Shown here one piece after another: positions 56,265 through 64,000 of a stretch of DNA of 64,000 nt (the first letter of the stretch is position 1; every line of letters starts with the position of its first letter). The stretch covers positions 270,985 to 334,984 of the forward strand of contig NZ_JAJIWO010000006.1 of the NCBI RefSeq assembly GCF_020880695.1, given 5' to 3'. The stretch is from Mucilaginibacter sp. UR6-11 (GTDB lineage Bacteria; Bacteroidota; Bacteroidia; Sphingobacteriales; Sphingobacteriaceae). The notes under the pieces are model-generated. The model did not search any database, was not told the origin of the DNA, and saw nothing but the letters and a program-made list of their open reading frames with translations. The position numbers and the translations under genes were made by a program.

Positions 56265-56823
56265 ATTCTTTATCTGCAGATTGAAGCACAATTTGATTAG
56301 ATGGTACACGGGTTACCAGGGCACAATTTATATTGTCTAGGATCATGAGAACATTTTTGCCATTAACCTGCAAAACCTGACCTTTTTGGTTAACAAATAC
56401 CCCCTGTTTAATTAACACGTGATCACCTACGGATATATTTCGGATATTAACTACCTCTATATCGTTATAAAGAGTAATGTTGATTTTCAGGTCCTCGATG
56501 GTTTTATCCGAAACCACGGCAGGTTTACCCATAAAGTATACATAATTGAGCACACCCATTGTATACAATACAGTTGCATCTTCGCGTAAGTCAACCCTTA
56601 CAAATACATATGAGTTAAATAACGGCAGGCTTACCTTCTTTTTTCTATCTGCCCATTGATTTTGCACCTGGCGTAAGGGACAATAGGCTTCAATACCTTG
56701 CTCATTAAGCTGTTTTTCTACCTTTTTTTCCCATCGCGGCCTGGTATATATAACCAGCCATCTTTTTTCATATAATTTACCGGTCGGTTTTTTAACCGCA
56801 TTCACATTCAATTGAGTATCCAT
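56248..56823 (-). CDS. UpxY-family transcription antiterminator (NusG paralogue)
   Basis: A 191-residue NusG-like factor with NGN domain (about 20-115, [23 protein letters not shown] and [11 protein letters not shown]) and KOW-type domain (about 125-170, [19 protein letters not shown]). In Bacteroides, UpxY proteins bind RNA polymerase at the leader of their own capsule operon and let it read through. Here the gene is third, after the Wza- and Wzc-like genes, rather than first. A hairpin lies in the 165-bp gap upstream. It is the most likely dedicated activator of this 28-kb locus. Confidence 0.93.
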   Translation of the reverse strand: MDTQLNVNAVKKPTGKLYEKRWLVIYTRPRWEKKVEKQLNEQGIEAYCPLRQVQNQWADRKKKVSLPLFNSYVFVRVDLREDATVLYTMGVLNYVYFMGKPAVVSDKTIEDLKINITLYNDIEVVNIRNISVGDHVLIKQGVFVNQKGQVLQVNGKNVLMILDNINCALVTRVPSNQIVLQSADKEYENVK

Positions 56824-56942
56824 AAAATCTGGGTGTTTATAATTTATTCACTTATAGCCACGGCTTCGCCATATCACTTACGTAACAGGCATATCTTACT
56901 TTAGAAAAATTGACGGTAAAACAGTACCCTTAACAGGCTGGA

Positions 56943-56966
56943 GAAGCGTTAATTATATAACGCTTC
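56943..56966. promoter_or_regulatory. Hairpin between Wzc-like and UpxY genes
   Basis: GAAGCGTTA (56943-56951) and TAACGCTTC (56958-56966) form a perfect 9-bp stem with a 6-base AT loop, 22 bp after the Wzc-like stop and 120 bp before the UpxY start. No T-run follows on the reverse strand, so it is not a classic terminator; it may be a pause, processing or antitermination-recruitment site. Confidence 0.4.
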
Positions 56967-56988
56967 AAATTCATTAAAATTTATATCA

Positions 56989-59280
56989 TTAAGCGCTATA
57001 TCCATACCTGCCATAGGCATAGATCGAGCGGTTATCACTCTTTGCATCATTAAGAACAACCATAACGTTTTTTAATTTGTTATTTTCATGAACATCGTTC
57101 AGAATGTCCAGTTGTTCTGTATTGGTATAATTGTACCGTACTAAATAAATGCTTAAATCGGCGTGTTTGGCCAGGCTAAATGCATCTGCAACAGCTCCAA
57201 CCGGGGATGTATCTACAATGATATAATCAAACTTTGGTGCTAATAGTTGGAACAGTTGATCAACTCTTTTACTTGTGAGTAATTCGGCAGGGTTTTCAAG
57301 CGTAATGCCACAACCCAATACATATAAATTAGGTGCTTTATCATAAGGTTGAATGTTTAATTCATCAATATTATATTCTAAATAGTCGGCAATGCCTCGT
57401 TGTTGGGATAGCCCCATTTTGCTAAGCAAATCAGGGTTTCTCAAATCAAACTCCATAATCAGAACCCTTTTGTTAAGCAATGAAAGCGTTAATCCTAAAT
57501 TTATACTGAAAAATGTTTTGCCTTCTCCTTTCATACAAGAGGTAACAAGCATAATTTTATTTTGCGAGTGTTCATTTAAAAACCCAAGATTTGTGCGTAT
57601 ATATCTGAATAGTTCTGTTATGGTTGAAGTATCGCCACTTTGAATTGCTATGGTGTTTTTTAAATTATGATGAGGCAATTCGCCAAGTATTTTAATACCA
57701 TTAAGCATTTTCAGATCGCCAGTATTTTTAACTTTTGAATTGAGTTTATTGCCGCCATATATCAAAAAAGCCGGCGCAATTAGGCCTAAAATACTTCCAT
57801 ACAAATACAGCAAGCCTGCTTTGGGATACTCCGGATCAGCATCATAAGAAGGCTTGTCGACCAGTTGTGAGGTTTGGACGGTTGCCGACAAAGACAATGC
57901 GGTTTCTTCTCGTTTTTGTAGTAAATATTGATAAAGGTTGGTTTTAACGATTTGCTCCCGGCTACGTTGCAAAAGCCCTCTTTCAAGCGCAGGCACCGAT
58001 TGTATCCTAGAGGTATATTGGGCTGAGTTCTTTTTCAGTTGATCGTTTTCAATCAAAAAGCCCTTTTTTATATTTCCAAGATTCTCCATAATATTTGAAC
58101 GTAAACTGGATATCTGATCACTGAGATTTTGAACAAGCGGATTACTCAAATTCGCGCTATGCAGCATCCTGTTCCTTTCTATTTGTAAATCATTAAACCG
58201 GCCTATCAACGTATTCAATACTGGATCTTTTAAACCCATTGTACTTGGTATAACAGCAAATTGATTATTGGTATTACTTAAATAGGCCGAAAGAGAATTC
58301 ACGATATTCATTTGAACATTAGATGCTTCCAAAAGCTGGCCATATTCAGCAGACTTTTCCAGATTGATCTGTGTGCCTGCAGTTGCATCAATGGCAGAAT
58401 TTTGTTGTTTATATTTTTCAATATCGCCTTCTGTTGCAGACAGTTCCTGTTCTAACGTTTTAAGCCGTTTATCTATAAAAACAATGGTGTTAACAGCCAT
58501 TATATTCTTTTTTTGAACGTTTTCAAAATTGTAGGTATTAATGATGCTTGTAAGGATATCAACACCTCGTAAGGGTATGGCATCGTTTAAACTTAAATTT
58601 AGTGTATTGGACTCTTTCATAACCGGGTTAACTTTTAGCAGCCCGGCGCTGTATGATGCAGCCATTTGATTAACGTCATTAAATAATATAGAAACGGCTT
58701 TATGACTATCTGATGGTGCCAATCCTTTATTAACAATAAATTTATAGTCGGTGTGCAATATAGGTTGGCCATATTTATATCTCCATGACCTATTACCTTC
58801 TGTTAACAAAAAGGTGCTGTCAGATAAGCTTTGTAAACCCAGTTCTTTTTTATACGCGGGCTTTTCCAGTTTAATTATGGAAACTGCAAACGGCGTTTGG
58901 CTTTTATATAATTCTTCTGTTTTTAAACCATTTTTTATAAAATATCTCGTCGCCAGGTTTAGCTTACTCAATGAATTGTATATCAGATCTTTTGATCGCA
59001 ATATCTCTATTTCATTTTCTCCCATTCTGGTTTCATGGAACATATCAAGATCGCTAAAAGCTGTTGATTTAAGTAAACCATCACCTTTCTTGTCATCCAG
59101 TACAAGCAGTGTACTGGTCACCTTATATATCGGCGTCGCATTTTTCAGGTAAAACCATACACAGCCTAAGCATAAAACAAGCGCTGTTAAAAACCAATAC
59201 CATTTTTTTAAGTAAGGCATCGTTCTCTCTTTTAAATTATCAGGGCGATTGGCCGGATTTAAAACAAATTTGGTATCCAT
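56989..59280 (-). CDS. Wzc-like polysaccharide tyrosine autokinase and co-polymerase
   Basis: A 763-residue inner-membrane protein controlling chain length and export. N-terminal membrane helix (about 30-47), Wzz domain, long periplasmic coiled coils (about 260-440), GNVR-like region, second membrane helix (about 490-510), then a BY-kinase domain with Walker A CMKGEGKTFF (about 580-590), Walker A' (LIMEFDLRNPDL) and Walker B (YIIVDTSPVGAV, about 685-697). The C-terminus carries a Tyr cluster (Tyr754, 756, 759, 761) for autophosphorylation. No Wzb-type phosphatase is visible in the window. It follows the Wza-like gene by 29 bp. Confidence 0.95.
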   Translation of the reverse strand: MDTKFVLNPANRPDNLKERTMPYLKKWYWFLTALVLCLGCVWFYLKNATPIYKVTSTLLVLDDKKGDGLLKSTAFSDLDMFHETRMGENEIEILRSKDLIYNSLSKLNLATRYFIKNGLKTEELYKSQTPFAVSIIKLEKPAYKKELGLQSLSDSTFLLTEGNRSWRYKYGQPILHTDYKFIVNKGLAPSDSHKAVSILFNDVNQMAASYSAGLLKVNPVMKESNTLNLSLNDAIPLRGVDILTSIINTYNFENVQKKNIMAVNTIVFIDKRLKTLEQELSATEGDIEKYKQQNSAIDATAGTQINLEKSAEYGQLLEASNVQMNIVNSLSAYLSNTNNQFAVIPSTMGLKDPVLNTLIGRFNDLQIERNRMLHSANLSNPLVQNLSDQISSLRSNIMENLGNIKKGFLIENDQLKKNSAQYTSRIQSVPALERGLLQRSREQIVKTNLYQYLLQKREETALSLSATVQTSQLVDKPSYDADPEYPKAGLLYLYGSILGLIAPAFLIYGGNKLNSKVKNTGDLKMLNGIKILGELPHHNLKNTIAIQSGDTSTITELFRYIRTNLGFLNEHSQNKIMLVTSCMKGEGKTFFSINLGLTLSLLNKRVLIMEFDLRNPDLLSKMGLSQQRGIADYLEYNIDELNIQPYDKAPNLYVLGCGITLENPAELLTSKRVDQLFQLLAPKFDYIIVDTSPVGAVADAFSLAKHADLSIYLVRYNYTNTEQLDILNDVHENNKLKNVMVVLNDAKSDNRSIYAYGRYGYSA

Positions 59281-59309
59281 TGCTTTAATTTTAATATTGA
59301 TTAATAATT

Positions 59310-60077
59310 TTATCGTTTTAACACAACAGCTGCTAAAACCGCCAAGGCGGATATTGATGCTATGACTATAGGCATTAGCCGCGTATTTTGACTAAACTCG
59401 ACAGCTTTAGACTTATCTGGTTCAACGTATACAATATCGTTTTGCTTAAGGTAGAAATACGGTGAATTAAATGAAGCTTTATCGTTAAGGTTCAGTCGTG
59501 TCAATGTCTTTTTACCATCCTCATTGCGAATTACCAGTACGTTTTCTCTTTTACCATACACAGTCATGTCACCAGCCATTCCAAGTGCTTCAAGTACATC
59601 TATTTTTTCGTCTGTTATGTTAAATGTTGAAGGCCTGCTCACTTCACCTATTACCGTGATCTTAAAATTCACTATATGCACCTCAACTAATGGCTCTTTT
59701 ACCTTCTTACTTAGTTCGGCCGTTATTACTTTCTGCGCTTCCTCTATTTTCATTCCTGCAACTTTAATATCACCAACTATCGGAAGATGGATCATGCCAT
59801 TTTCATTTACTTTATACCCATCAATCTTCATTGGCGAATACATAGCGATTGATGTAGCATTTTTATTCAAGAAAAGATTGTCTGATTCGGGATTAAGGCT
59901 GTGCATTGTAACATTAATCAGATCATTTGGCGCAATATAAACTTCCTGGTTTGTTGGATTGGCAACTGAAGTTGCGTTTGCCATGTTACTAAAATACACC
60001 AGGTCTCGTCTTTGGGCGCACCCCGCTGCTAATAATAAAACCAAGGCGCAGTGGCCATAAAATATTTTAAGGTTCAT
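59310..60077 (-). CDS. Wza-like polysaccharide export lipoprotein
   Basis: A 255-residue outer-membrane export protein: lipobox LLAAGC with Cys20, Poly_export domain (about 45-135, VYIAPNDLINVTMHSLNPES), SLBB domain (about 145-215, VIGEVSRPSTFNITDEKIDVLEALGMAGD) and a C-terminal hydrophobic helix (about 232-252) ending in Lys-Arg, the form common in Bacteroidota. Shorter than E. coli Wza (about 380). First gene of the polysaccharide locus; ATG start with about 280 bp of upstream DNA that should carry the main promoter. Confidence 0.95.
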   Translation of the reverse strand: MNLKIFYGHCALVLLLAAGCAQRRDLVYFSNMANATSVANPTNQEVYIAPNDLINVTMHSLNPESDNLFLNKNATSIAMYSPMKIDGYKVNENGMIHLPIVGDIKVAGMKIEEAQKVITAELSKKVKEPLVEVHIVNFKITVIGEVSRPSTFNITDEKIDVLEALGMAGDMTVYGKRENVLVIRNEDGKKTLTRLNLNDKASFNSPYFYLKQNDIVYVEPDKSKAVEFSQNTRLMPIVIASISALAVLAAVVLKR

Positions 60078-60119
60078 GAGGTTTGATTTAAAAATGAGTT
60101 AATTAATAAATTCATAAAC

Positions 60120-60127
60120 CAAATATA
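60120..60127 (-). promoter_or_regulatory. Candidate -7 box of the polysaccharide locus
   Basis: Reads TATATTTG on the reverse strand, matching TAnnTTTG, 42 bp before the Wza-like ATG, a sensible position. No good -33 TTTG is seen; a 7-bp dyad (TATCAAT 60138-60144, ATTGATA 60163-60169) lies just upstream and could be a regulator site. The rest of the gap to the glmS stop (60078-60356) shows nothing clear. Confidence 0.35.
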
Positions 60128-60356
60128 TATAGTTGATTATCAATATAATACGATTTATTTCGATTGATATTAAATTGTAAAAATGACCGAATTATTTACA
60201 GCAAACCGTGAAATTAAAAGTTGGTTGCTTTACAAATGCTGTGAAAAGAATGTATATATCAGAAATTAATAAGGTTTTCATCAATGAAACTTCCGTGGCG
60301 AAATCTTAGGTAAATCGTCGTATTTTTTGCAAGTAGTTTTGAATATTGATTTAAGG

Positions 60357-62195
60357 TTATTCAACCGTAACAGATTTGGCTAAATTTCGCGGTTGGTCAA
60401 CATTGCAACCACGTATCGTAGCCATGTGGTACGCCAGCAATTGTAAAGGCACAGTGGCTATCAATGGCATAAAGGCTTCATCTGTATCGGGTATCTCAAT
60501 ATAGTAATCAGCAATTTCTTTTACGTGAATATCGCCTTCAGTAACAATAGCAATTATTTTTCCTTTGCGGGCTTTAACCTCCCGGATATTACTAATCACT
60601 TTTTCGTATGACGAATTTTTTGTTGCAATGAAAATAACGGGCATCTCTTCATCGATTAATGCAATGGGGCCGTGTTTCATTTCTGCAGCCGGATAACCTT
60701 CTGCATGAATGTAGGATATCTCTTTAAGTTTTAACGCACCCTCAAGGGCTACGGGGAATCCGCTACCGCGGCCTAAATAAAGGCAACTTTTGGCATCTTT
60801 TATTTCAAAGGCAATATCTTTTATATGTTCATTTTCAGCTAAAACCCGCTGTATTTTACTCGGAATGCTATTTAACTCATTTAAAAGCACCGTTAATTCT
60901 GCCGGTGCGAGTATTCCTTTTTGCTGTGCAATATAAAAAGCTATAAGAGTTAAGATTGCTACCTGTGTGGTAAAAGCCTTGGTTGATGCCACCCCTATTT
61001 CGGGGCCGGCATGGGTATATACGCCGGCATCAGTGCTTCTAGGGATTGATGCGCCCACAACATTGCAAATACCAAAAATTGTTGCCCCTTTATTTTTTGC
61101 TATCTCAATAGCGGCGATGGTATCAGCTGTTTCCCCGGACTGAGAAATGGCAATTAGCAGATCATCCTTACGAATGATTGGATGACGGTACCTAAACTCA
61201 GAGGCGTACTCAACTTCAACTGAAACCTGGGCAAATTTTTCTATCAAATACTCGCCAACTAATCCTGCATGCCACGACGTCCCGCAGGCAACAATAATAA
61301 TTCGGTCTATTTGGGTTAGCTTATCTGCGTAATGTTTAATTCCGCCCAGTTCAACCTTGCCCTCTTTCGGATAAATCCGGCCCCGCATACAATCTATTAG
61401 AGAGCGGGGTTGTTCAAATATCTCCTTTAGCATAAAATCATCGAATCCACCTTTTTCAAGTTCTTCCAATTTCAACTCAAGCTCATGTACCAACGGGGTT
61501 TGTACAACATTATTTCTTTGTTTTATGGAAAGCTGGTTTGTTTTTATCAGGGCTATTTCATTATCGTTTAGGTAAATAACGTTTTTAACGTACTCAACAA
61601 TAGGCGTTACGTCTGAAGCAATAAAGTGCTCATCTGCCCCAATACCTATTACTAACGGACTGCCTTTTCTTGCCGCAATTAACTGGTCAGGATTCCCTCT
61701 ATCCAGAATTACGATGGCATAAGCCCCAATAACTTCGTTTAGTGCCAGCCTAACTGCTTCCAGCAAATCGGTTTGCTCCATATTTTGTATTTCTTCAATT
61801 AAATGGATCAAAACCTCTGTATCGGTATCACTATCAAACTGATGTCCCCGTGTTAAAAGTGTTTCTTTCAGGACCGCATAATTTTCAATTATACCATTGT
61901 GGATAATATGTAAACGTTTGTCATTAGACGAATGGGGGTGTGAGTTGCAGTCAGACGGTTCGCCATGTGTTGCCCATCTGGTATGTCCTATTGCTATTTT
62001 TCCACTCTTATCTTTGCCATCGGTAAATTGTTCAAGCGAAGAAACTTTTCCTGCTTTTTTATATAGGTTAAAACCAACATCGTTTACGATGGCAATACCG
62101 GCACTATCATAGCCCCGGTACTCCATTTTTTTTAAACCTCTGGTCACTATGGGCCAGGCATCACGATGTCCGATATATCCAATTATGCCACACAT
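60357..62195 (-). CDS. glmS: Glutamine-fructose-6-phosphate aminotransferase
   Basis: A 612-residue cytoplasmic enzyme making glucosamine-6-phosphate from fructose-6-phosphate and glutamine, first step to UDP-GlcNAc. Class II glutaminase domain with Cys2 (MCGIIGYIG) and GHTRWATHGEPSD; two SIS domains (about 290-425 and 460-600) with CGTSWHAG, SQSGETADT and the C-terminal signature QLLAYHMATIRGCNVDQPRNLAKSVTVE-type end. Full length for GlmS. It lies upstream of the polysaccharide locus on the same strand with 279 bp between, so it supplies precursors but may be separately transcribed. No glmS ribozyme-like leader is recognisable. Confidence 0.98.
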   Translation of the reverse strand: MCGIIGYIGHRDAWPIVTRGLKKMEYRGYDSAGIAIVNDVGFNLYKKAGKVSSLEQFTDGKDKSGKIAIGHTRWATHGEPSDCNSHPHSSNDKRLHIIHNGIIENYAVLKETLLTRGHQFDSDTDTEVLIHLIEEIQNMEQTDLLEAVRLALNEVIGAYAIVILDRGNPDQLIAARKGSPLVIGIGADEHFIASDVTPIVEYVKNVIYLNDNEIALIKTNQLSIKQRNNVVQTPLVHELELKLEELEKGGFDDFMLKEIFEQPRSLIDCMRGRIYPKEGKVELGGIKHYADKLTQIDRIIIVACGTSWHAGLVGEYLIEKFAQVSVEVEYASEFRYRHPIIRKDDLLIAISQSGETADTIAAIEIAKNKGATIFGICNVVGASIPRSTDAGVYTHAGPEIGVASTKAFTTQVAILTLIAFYIAQQKGILAPAELTVLLNELNSIPSKIQRVLAENEHIKDIAFEIKDAKSCLYLGRGSGFPVALEGALKLKEISYIHAEGYPAAEMKHGPIALIDEEMPVIFIATKNSSYEKVISNIREVKARKGKIIAIVTEGDIHVKEIADYYIEIPDTDEAFMPLIATVPLQLLAYHMATIRGCNVDQPRNLAKSVTVE

Positions 62196-62459
62196 ATATT
62201 TTTGAATAATTTGCTTAGAAAACTAAAATCCACTTAAACCGACAAAGCCATTTTCACCTTTAACAACAAAGAGATAACGCGGTTAGATAATTGACGAGAG
62301 AGCCCGGTGGCGATATGAGATAGATTAAGCCTGGTCTTTAATATACTAATGTCCCATAATGCTTGGCTCAAATCGCATTTAATTATTTCAATACAGGTTA
62401 GTGATTACTTTTACTCTGCAGGTAAAGTAAAATTCAGAGAAAGGTAAACCGCTTTACGG

Positions 62460-63362
62460 CTAAATAAGATATTTAAGGGTATTATATATTTTGCGGATCC
62501 TAAATCGCTGGAGTTCAAATAAAATATCTCTCTTTAAATATAATTGTAATAATTTCATTTTTTGAAGTCGTTTATAATTAAAATGCCTGATAATCAGATT
62601 AAAGTCGCTGATTACCATATCCTTACGAGCATTGGATTTAATCATGCTCCATACCCCGCCAACATGATTTCGATAGCAGCTCATTACTTCAGGCATTACA
62701 TAAATATTACGACCGGTTATATAGGTTGCAAAAATCTTAAATAATTTATCTGCAGCAAAAACATCAAAGTACCACGGCTTGTCAAAAATCTGATTTACTT
62801 CTGGAATATTATGATAAACTACAGTGGCGGTTTTTGTTTCCGTTTGTTTTCCGATTAATAGATCCTGATAAGTATGTACCAATGGTACCGGATTAGGGTC
62901 GACGTGCAAAGTGTTATAATTTGAGTCAATAACACGTGTGTAATGACAGCAAATAACGTAATCCGTATTTTGCTCTAGGAAATCGACTTGCTTTTGCAGC
63001 TTATATTGATCGATCCAGTAATCGTCACCATCACAAAGTGCTATATACTTCCCCGTGCAATGTCTAACCACGTTGCGGAAATTATTATGTGCACCGGCAT
63101 TTTTTTTACCTGGGAAAAATTTAATTATATCGGGATATTGTTCTGCATATCCCTTTATCATGTCTGAAGAACCATCCGTTGAACAATCGTCACCTATAAC
63201 AATTTCAAATGGAAATTTCGTTTTCTGCATCAAAAAGCTATCAATTGCCTCGCCTATAAACTTTTTATGATTATAGGTAATGCAACATACACTGACCATC
63301 ATATCATTATTTTTTGACGTATCCCTTGATCTTTTTGTTATGTCCTGCAGTTCACAATTCAT
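62460..63362 (-). CDS. Glycosyltransferase family 2
   Basis: A GT-A inverting glycosyltransferase of about 300 residues: MVSVCCITYNHKKFIGEAIDSFL (about 21-44), DDCSTDGS (about 59-66) and the metal-binding DGDDYWID (DxD-type, about 112-119) followed by a longer C-terminal region. The open frame reaches a TTG at 63374; the ATG at 63362 is preferred, and one at 63302 is also possible. Such enzymes add sugars to lipid-linked repeat units. It lies 264 bp upstream of glmS on the same strand, at the edge of the polysaccharide locus. Confidence 0.9.
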   Translation of the reverse strand: MNCELQDITKRSRDTSKNNDMMVSVCCITYNHKKFIGEAIDSFLMQKTKFPFEIVIGDDCSTDGSSDMIKGYAEQYPDIIKFFPGKKNAGAHNNFRNVVRHCTGKYIALCDGDDYWIDQYKLQKQVDFLEQNTDYVICCHYTRVIDSNYNTLHVDPNPVPLVHTYQDLLIGKQTETKTATVVYHNIPEVNQIFDKPWYFDVFAADKLFKIFATYITGRNIYVMPEVMSCYRNHVGGVWSMIKSNARKDMVISDFNLIIRHFNYKRLQKMKLLQLYLKRDILFELQRFRIRKIYNTLKYLI

Positions 63363-63937
63363 AAAAAACAGCAACAGTATTTTCTGCTTACAATACTATT
63401 TTAGCTATCCGGTGGGTTCTTTTACCAAGGTCTATTTATAGAAATAACGTGTAATTGGTTAAGACCACAGCTGAATATGGCTTCGCCACTCCAATTACAG
63501 ATGTTTATTTAATGAACGTTCGTGGTAAATGGTGATGTTCATTTTACAGAAACAATTGTTTTGTAATTGCTTTTGATATTCAAAGGTATTCAATTGACGT
63601 TCAATATATCAAGCCTCTTATGTGAGTTGCTCCAAACTTGTGCTATATCGCAGATTTTTCACGGCTGCTGCACATAAAAATTTACAAATCTGTAAAAAAA
63701 ATACGTTTGCGATGGTATAACTAGCCAGCTTCTGCTATGCCAGTTTTCGAAGCTGATTGCCTCTTAGCAGCCTGCCGGATAATGATCCCAGAATGTATAG
63801 TGAACAATTCTAAAAATTGATTTTGTCCTTCTTTTTGTTCACCTAAAACGAGGAATAGTATGTACTAAAATAATACTAAAGTAAACAACCCCCACCTAAG
63901 GTGGGGGCTTTATTCTAACCTCTGAAAGAGGTATTCG
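63363..63937. other. Intergenic region at the right end
   Basis: About 575 bp without a convincing gene on either strand. It should contain the promoter of the GT2 gene; nothing recognisable such as a tRNA was found. The terminator at its right end is listed separately. Confidence 0.55.
63889..63907 (-). terminator. Strong intrinsic terminator
   Basis: CCCCCACC and GGTGGGGG with a three-base loop, flanked by T-rich DNA in both directions (TTGTTTA on the reverse strand, CTTTATT on the forward). It lies about 30 bp past the stop of the partial gene at the right edge, the correct place to end that transcript. A smaller dyad (ACCTCT/AGAGGT, about 63919-63933) precedes it. Confidence 0.8.
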
Positions 63938-64000
63938 TCAAAACAACTTCAAATCAGTCGAGCCATCTTCTTTTCGTTCTTCCTGCTCCTGATACTTCAC
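63938..64000 (-). CDS. 3' end of a reverse-strand gene (partial)
   Basis: The last 20 codons and TGA of a gene running in from the right: a charged tail rich in Glu, Lys and Gln ending DLKLF. The frame is open to the window edge and a strong terminator follows, which supports a real gene end. Too short to identify. Confidence 0.5.
   Translation of the reverse strand: MKYQEQEERKEDGSTDLKLF

Noticed and set aside
60078..60356. Invertible promoter upstream of the polysaccharide locus, as in Bacteroides capsules
   Set aside because: Only a 7-bp dyad was found; no long inverted repeats flanking a promoter and no recombinase gene nearby.
62196..62459. tRNA or glmS ribozyme in the glmS leader
   Set aside because: No cloverleaf arms, CCA end or ribozyme-like core could be recognised; glmS ribozymes are mainly known from Gram-positive bacteria.
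63938..64000. Partial right-edge gene as a transposase
   Set aside because: Only 20 codons are visible; a charged tail is not enough to name a family.

Overview
The window looks like chromosomal DNA of a Bacteroidota species in the Sphingobacteriaceae, probably Mucilaginibacter or a close relative. This is inferred from gene content: a SusC-type TonB-linked porin, an STN-containing TonB receptor followed by a DUF4249 lipoprotein, LytTR two-component genes, a UpxY-type NusG paralogue, an AT-rich background and few visible Shine-Dalgarno sites. No 16S rRNA or tRNA gene was seen, so the genus is not proven.

Left part (1-19 kb): A SusC-type porin (28-3024, reverse; its SusD partner would lie beyond the left edge) is followed by two small proteins. 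A reverse-strand signalling operon (11.5-4.3 kb) encodes a giant soluble poly-HAMP hybrid kinase, a receiver-histidine kinase and a lone receiver. A PLP enzyme of the D-threonine aldolase/D-serine dehydratase fold, a coding remnant, and an operon LytS-like kinase, LytTR regulator, TonB receptor, DUF4249 lipoprotein complete this part.

Middle (19-32 kb): Two forward genes encode a PAS protein that stops after its phospho-acceptor domain and a TPR histidine kinase. A forward methyltransferase and an MBOAT acyltransferase/SGNH-like pair follow, probably for O-acylation of a surface glycan. On the reverse strand are a single-domain receiver and two paralogous sensors with an AraC-type DNA-binding domain placed between PAS domains, with a small helix-turn-helix regulator between them.

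Right part (32-63.4 kb): A reverse-strand exopolysaccharide locus of the Wzx/Wzy type reads from 60.1 to 32.0 kb. Its order is Wza-like export lipoprotein, Wzc-like tyrosine autokinase, UpxY antiterminator, UDP-sugar dehydrogenase, Wzx flippase, sugar aminotransferase, glycosyltransferase, deacetylase, second aminotransferase, priming phosphoglycosyltransferase, Wzy-like polymerase, glycosyltransferase, AsnB-like amidotransferase, GNAT-fold protein, GINT1-like protein, glycosyltransferase, UDP-uronate epimerase, pectate-lyase-like lipoprotein, glycosyltransferase, PhyH oxygenase, atypical DegT-like protein, GNAT, FemAB-like protein, and CapD-like dehydratase. GlmS (UDP-GlcNAc supply) and a GT2 enzyme lie just upstream. 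The inferred product is an acidic polymer containing uronic acids and amino sugars that are amidated and acylated. The window ends in the 3' end of a reverse-strand gene with a strong terminator.

The most unusual items are the poly-HAMP kinase built on 276-bp tandem repeats, the PAS-AraC-PAS-PAS regulators beside the polysaccharide locus, the tailoring block at 34.0-37.4 kb, and the lyase-like lipoprotein inside the biosynthetic locus. All functional statements are from reading the sequence and recalled family knowledge; no database search was run.
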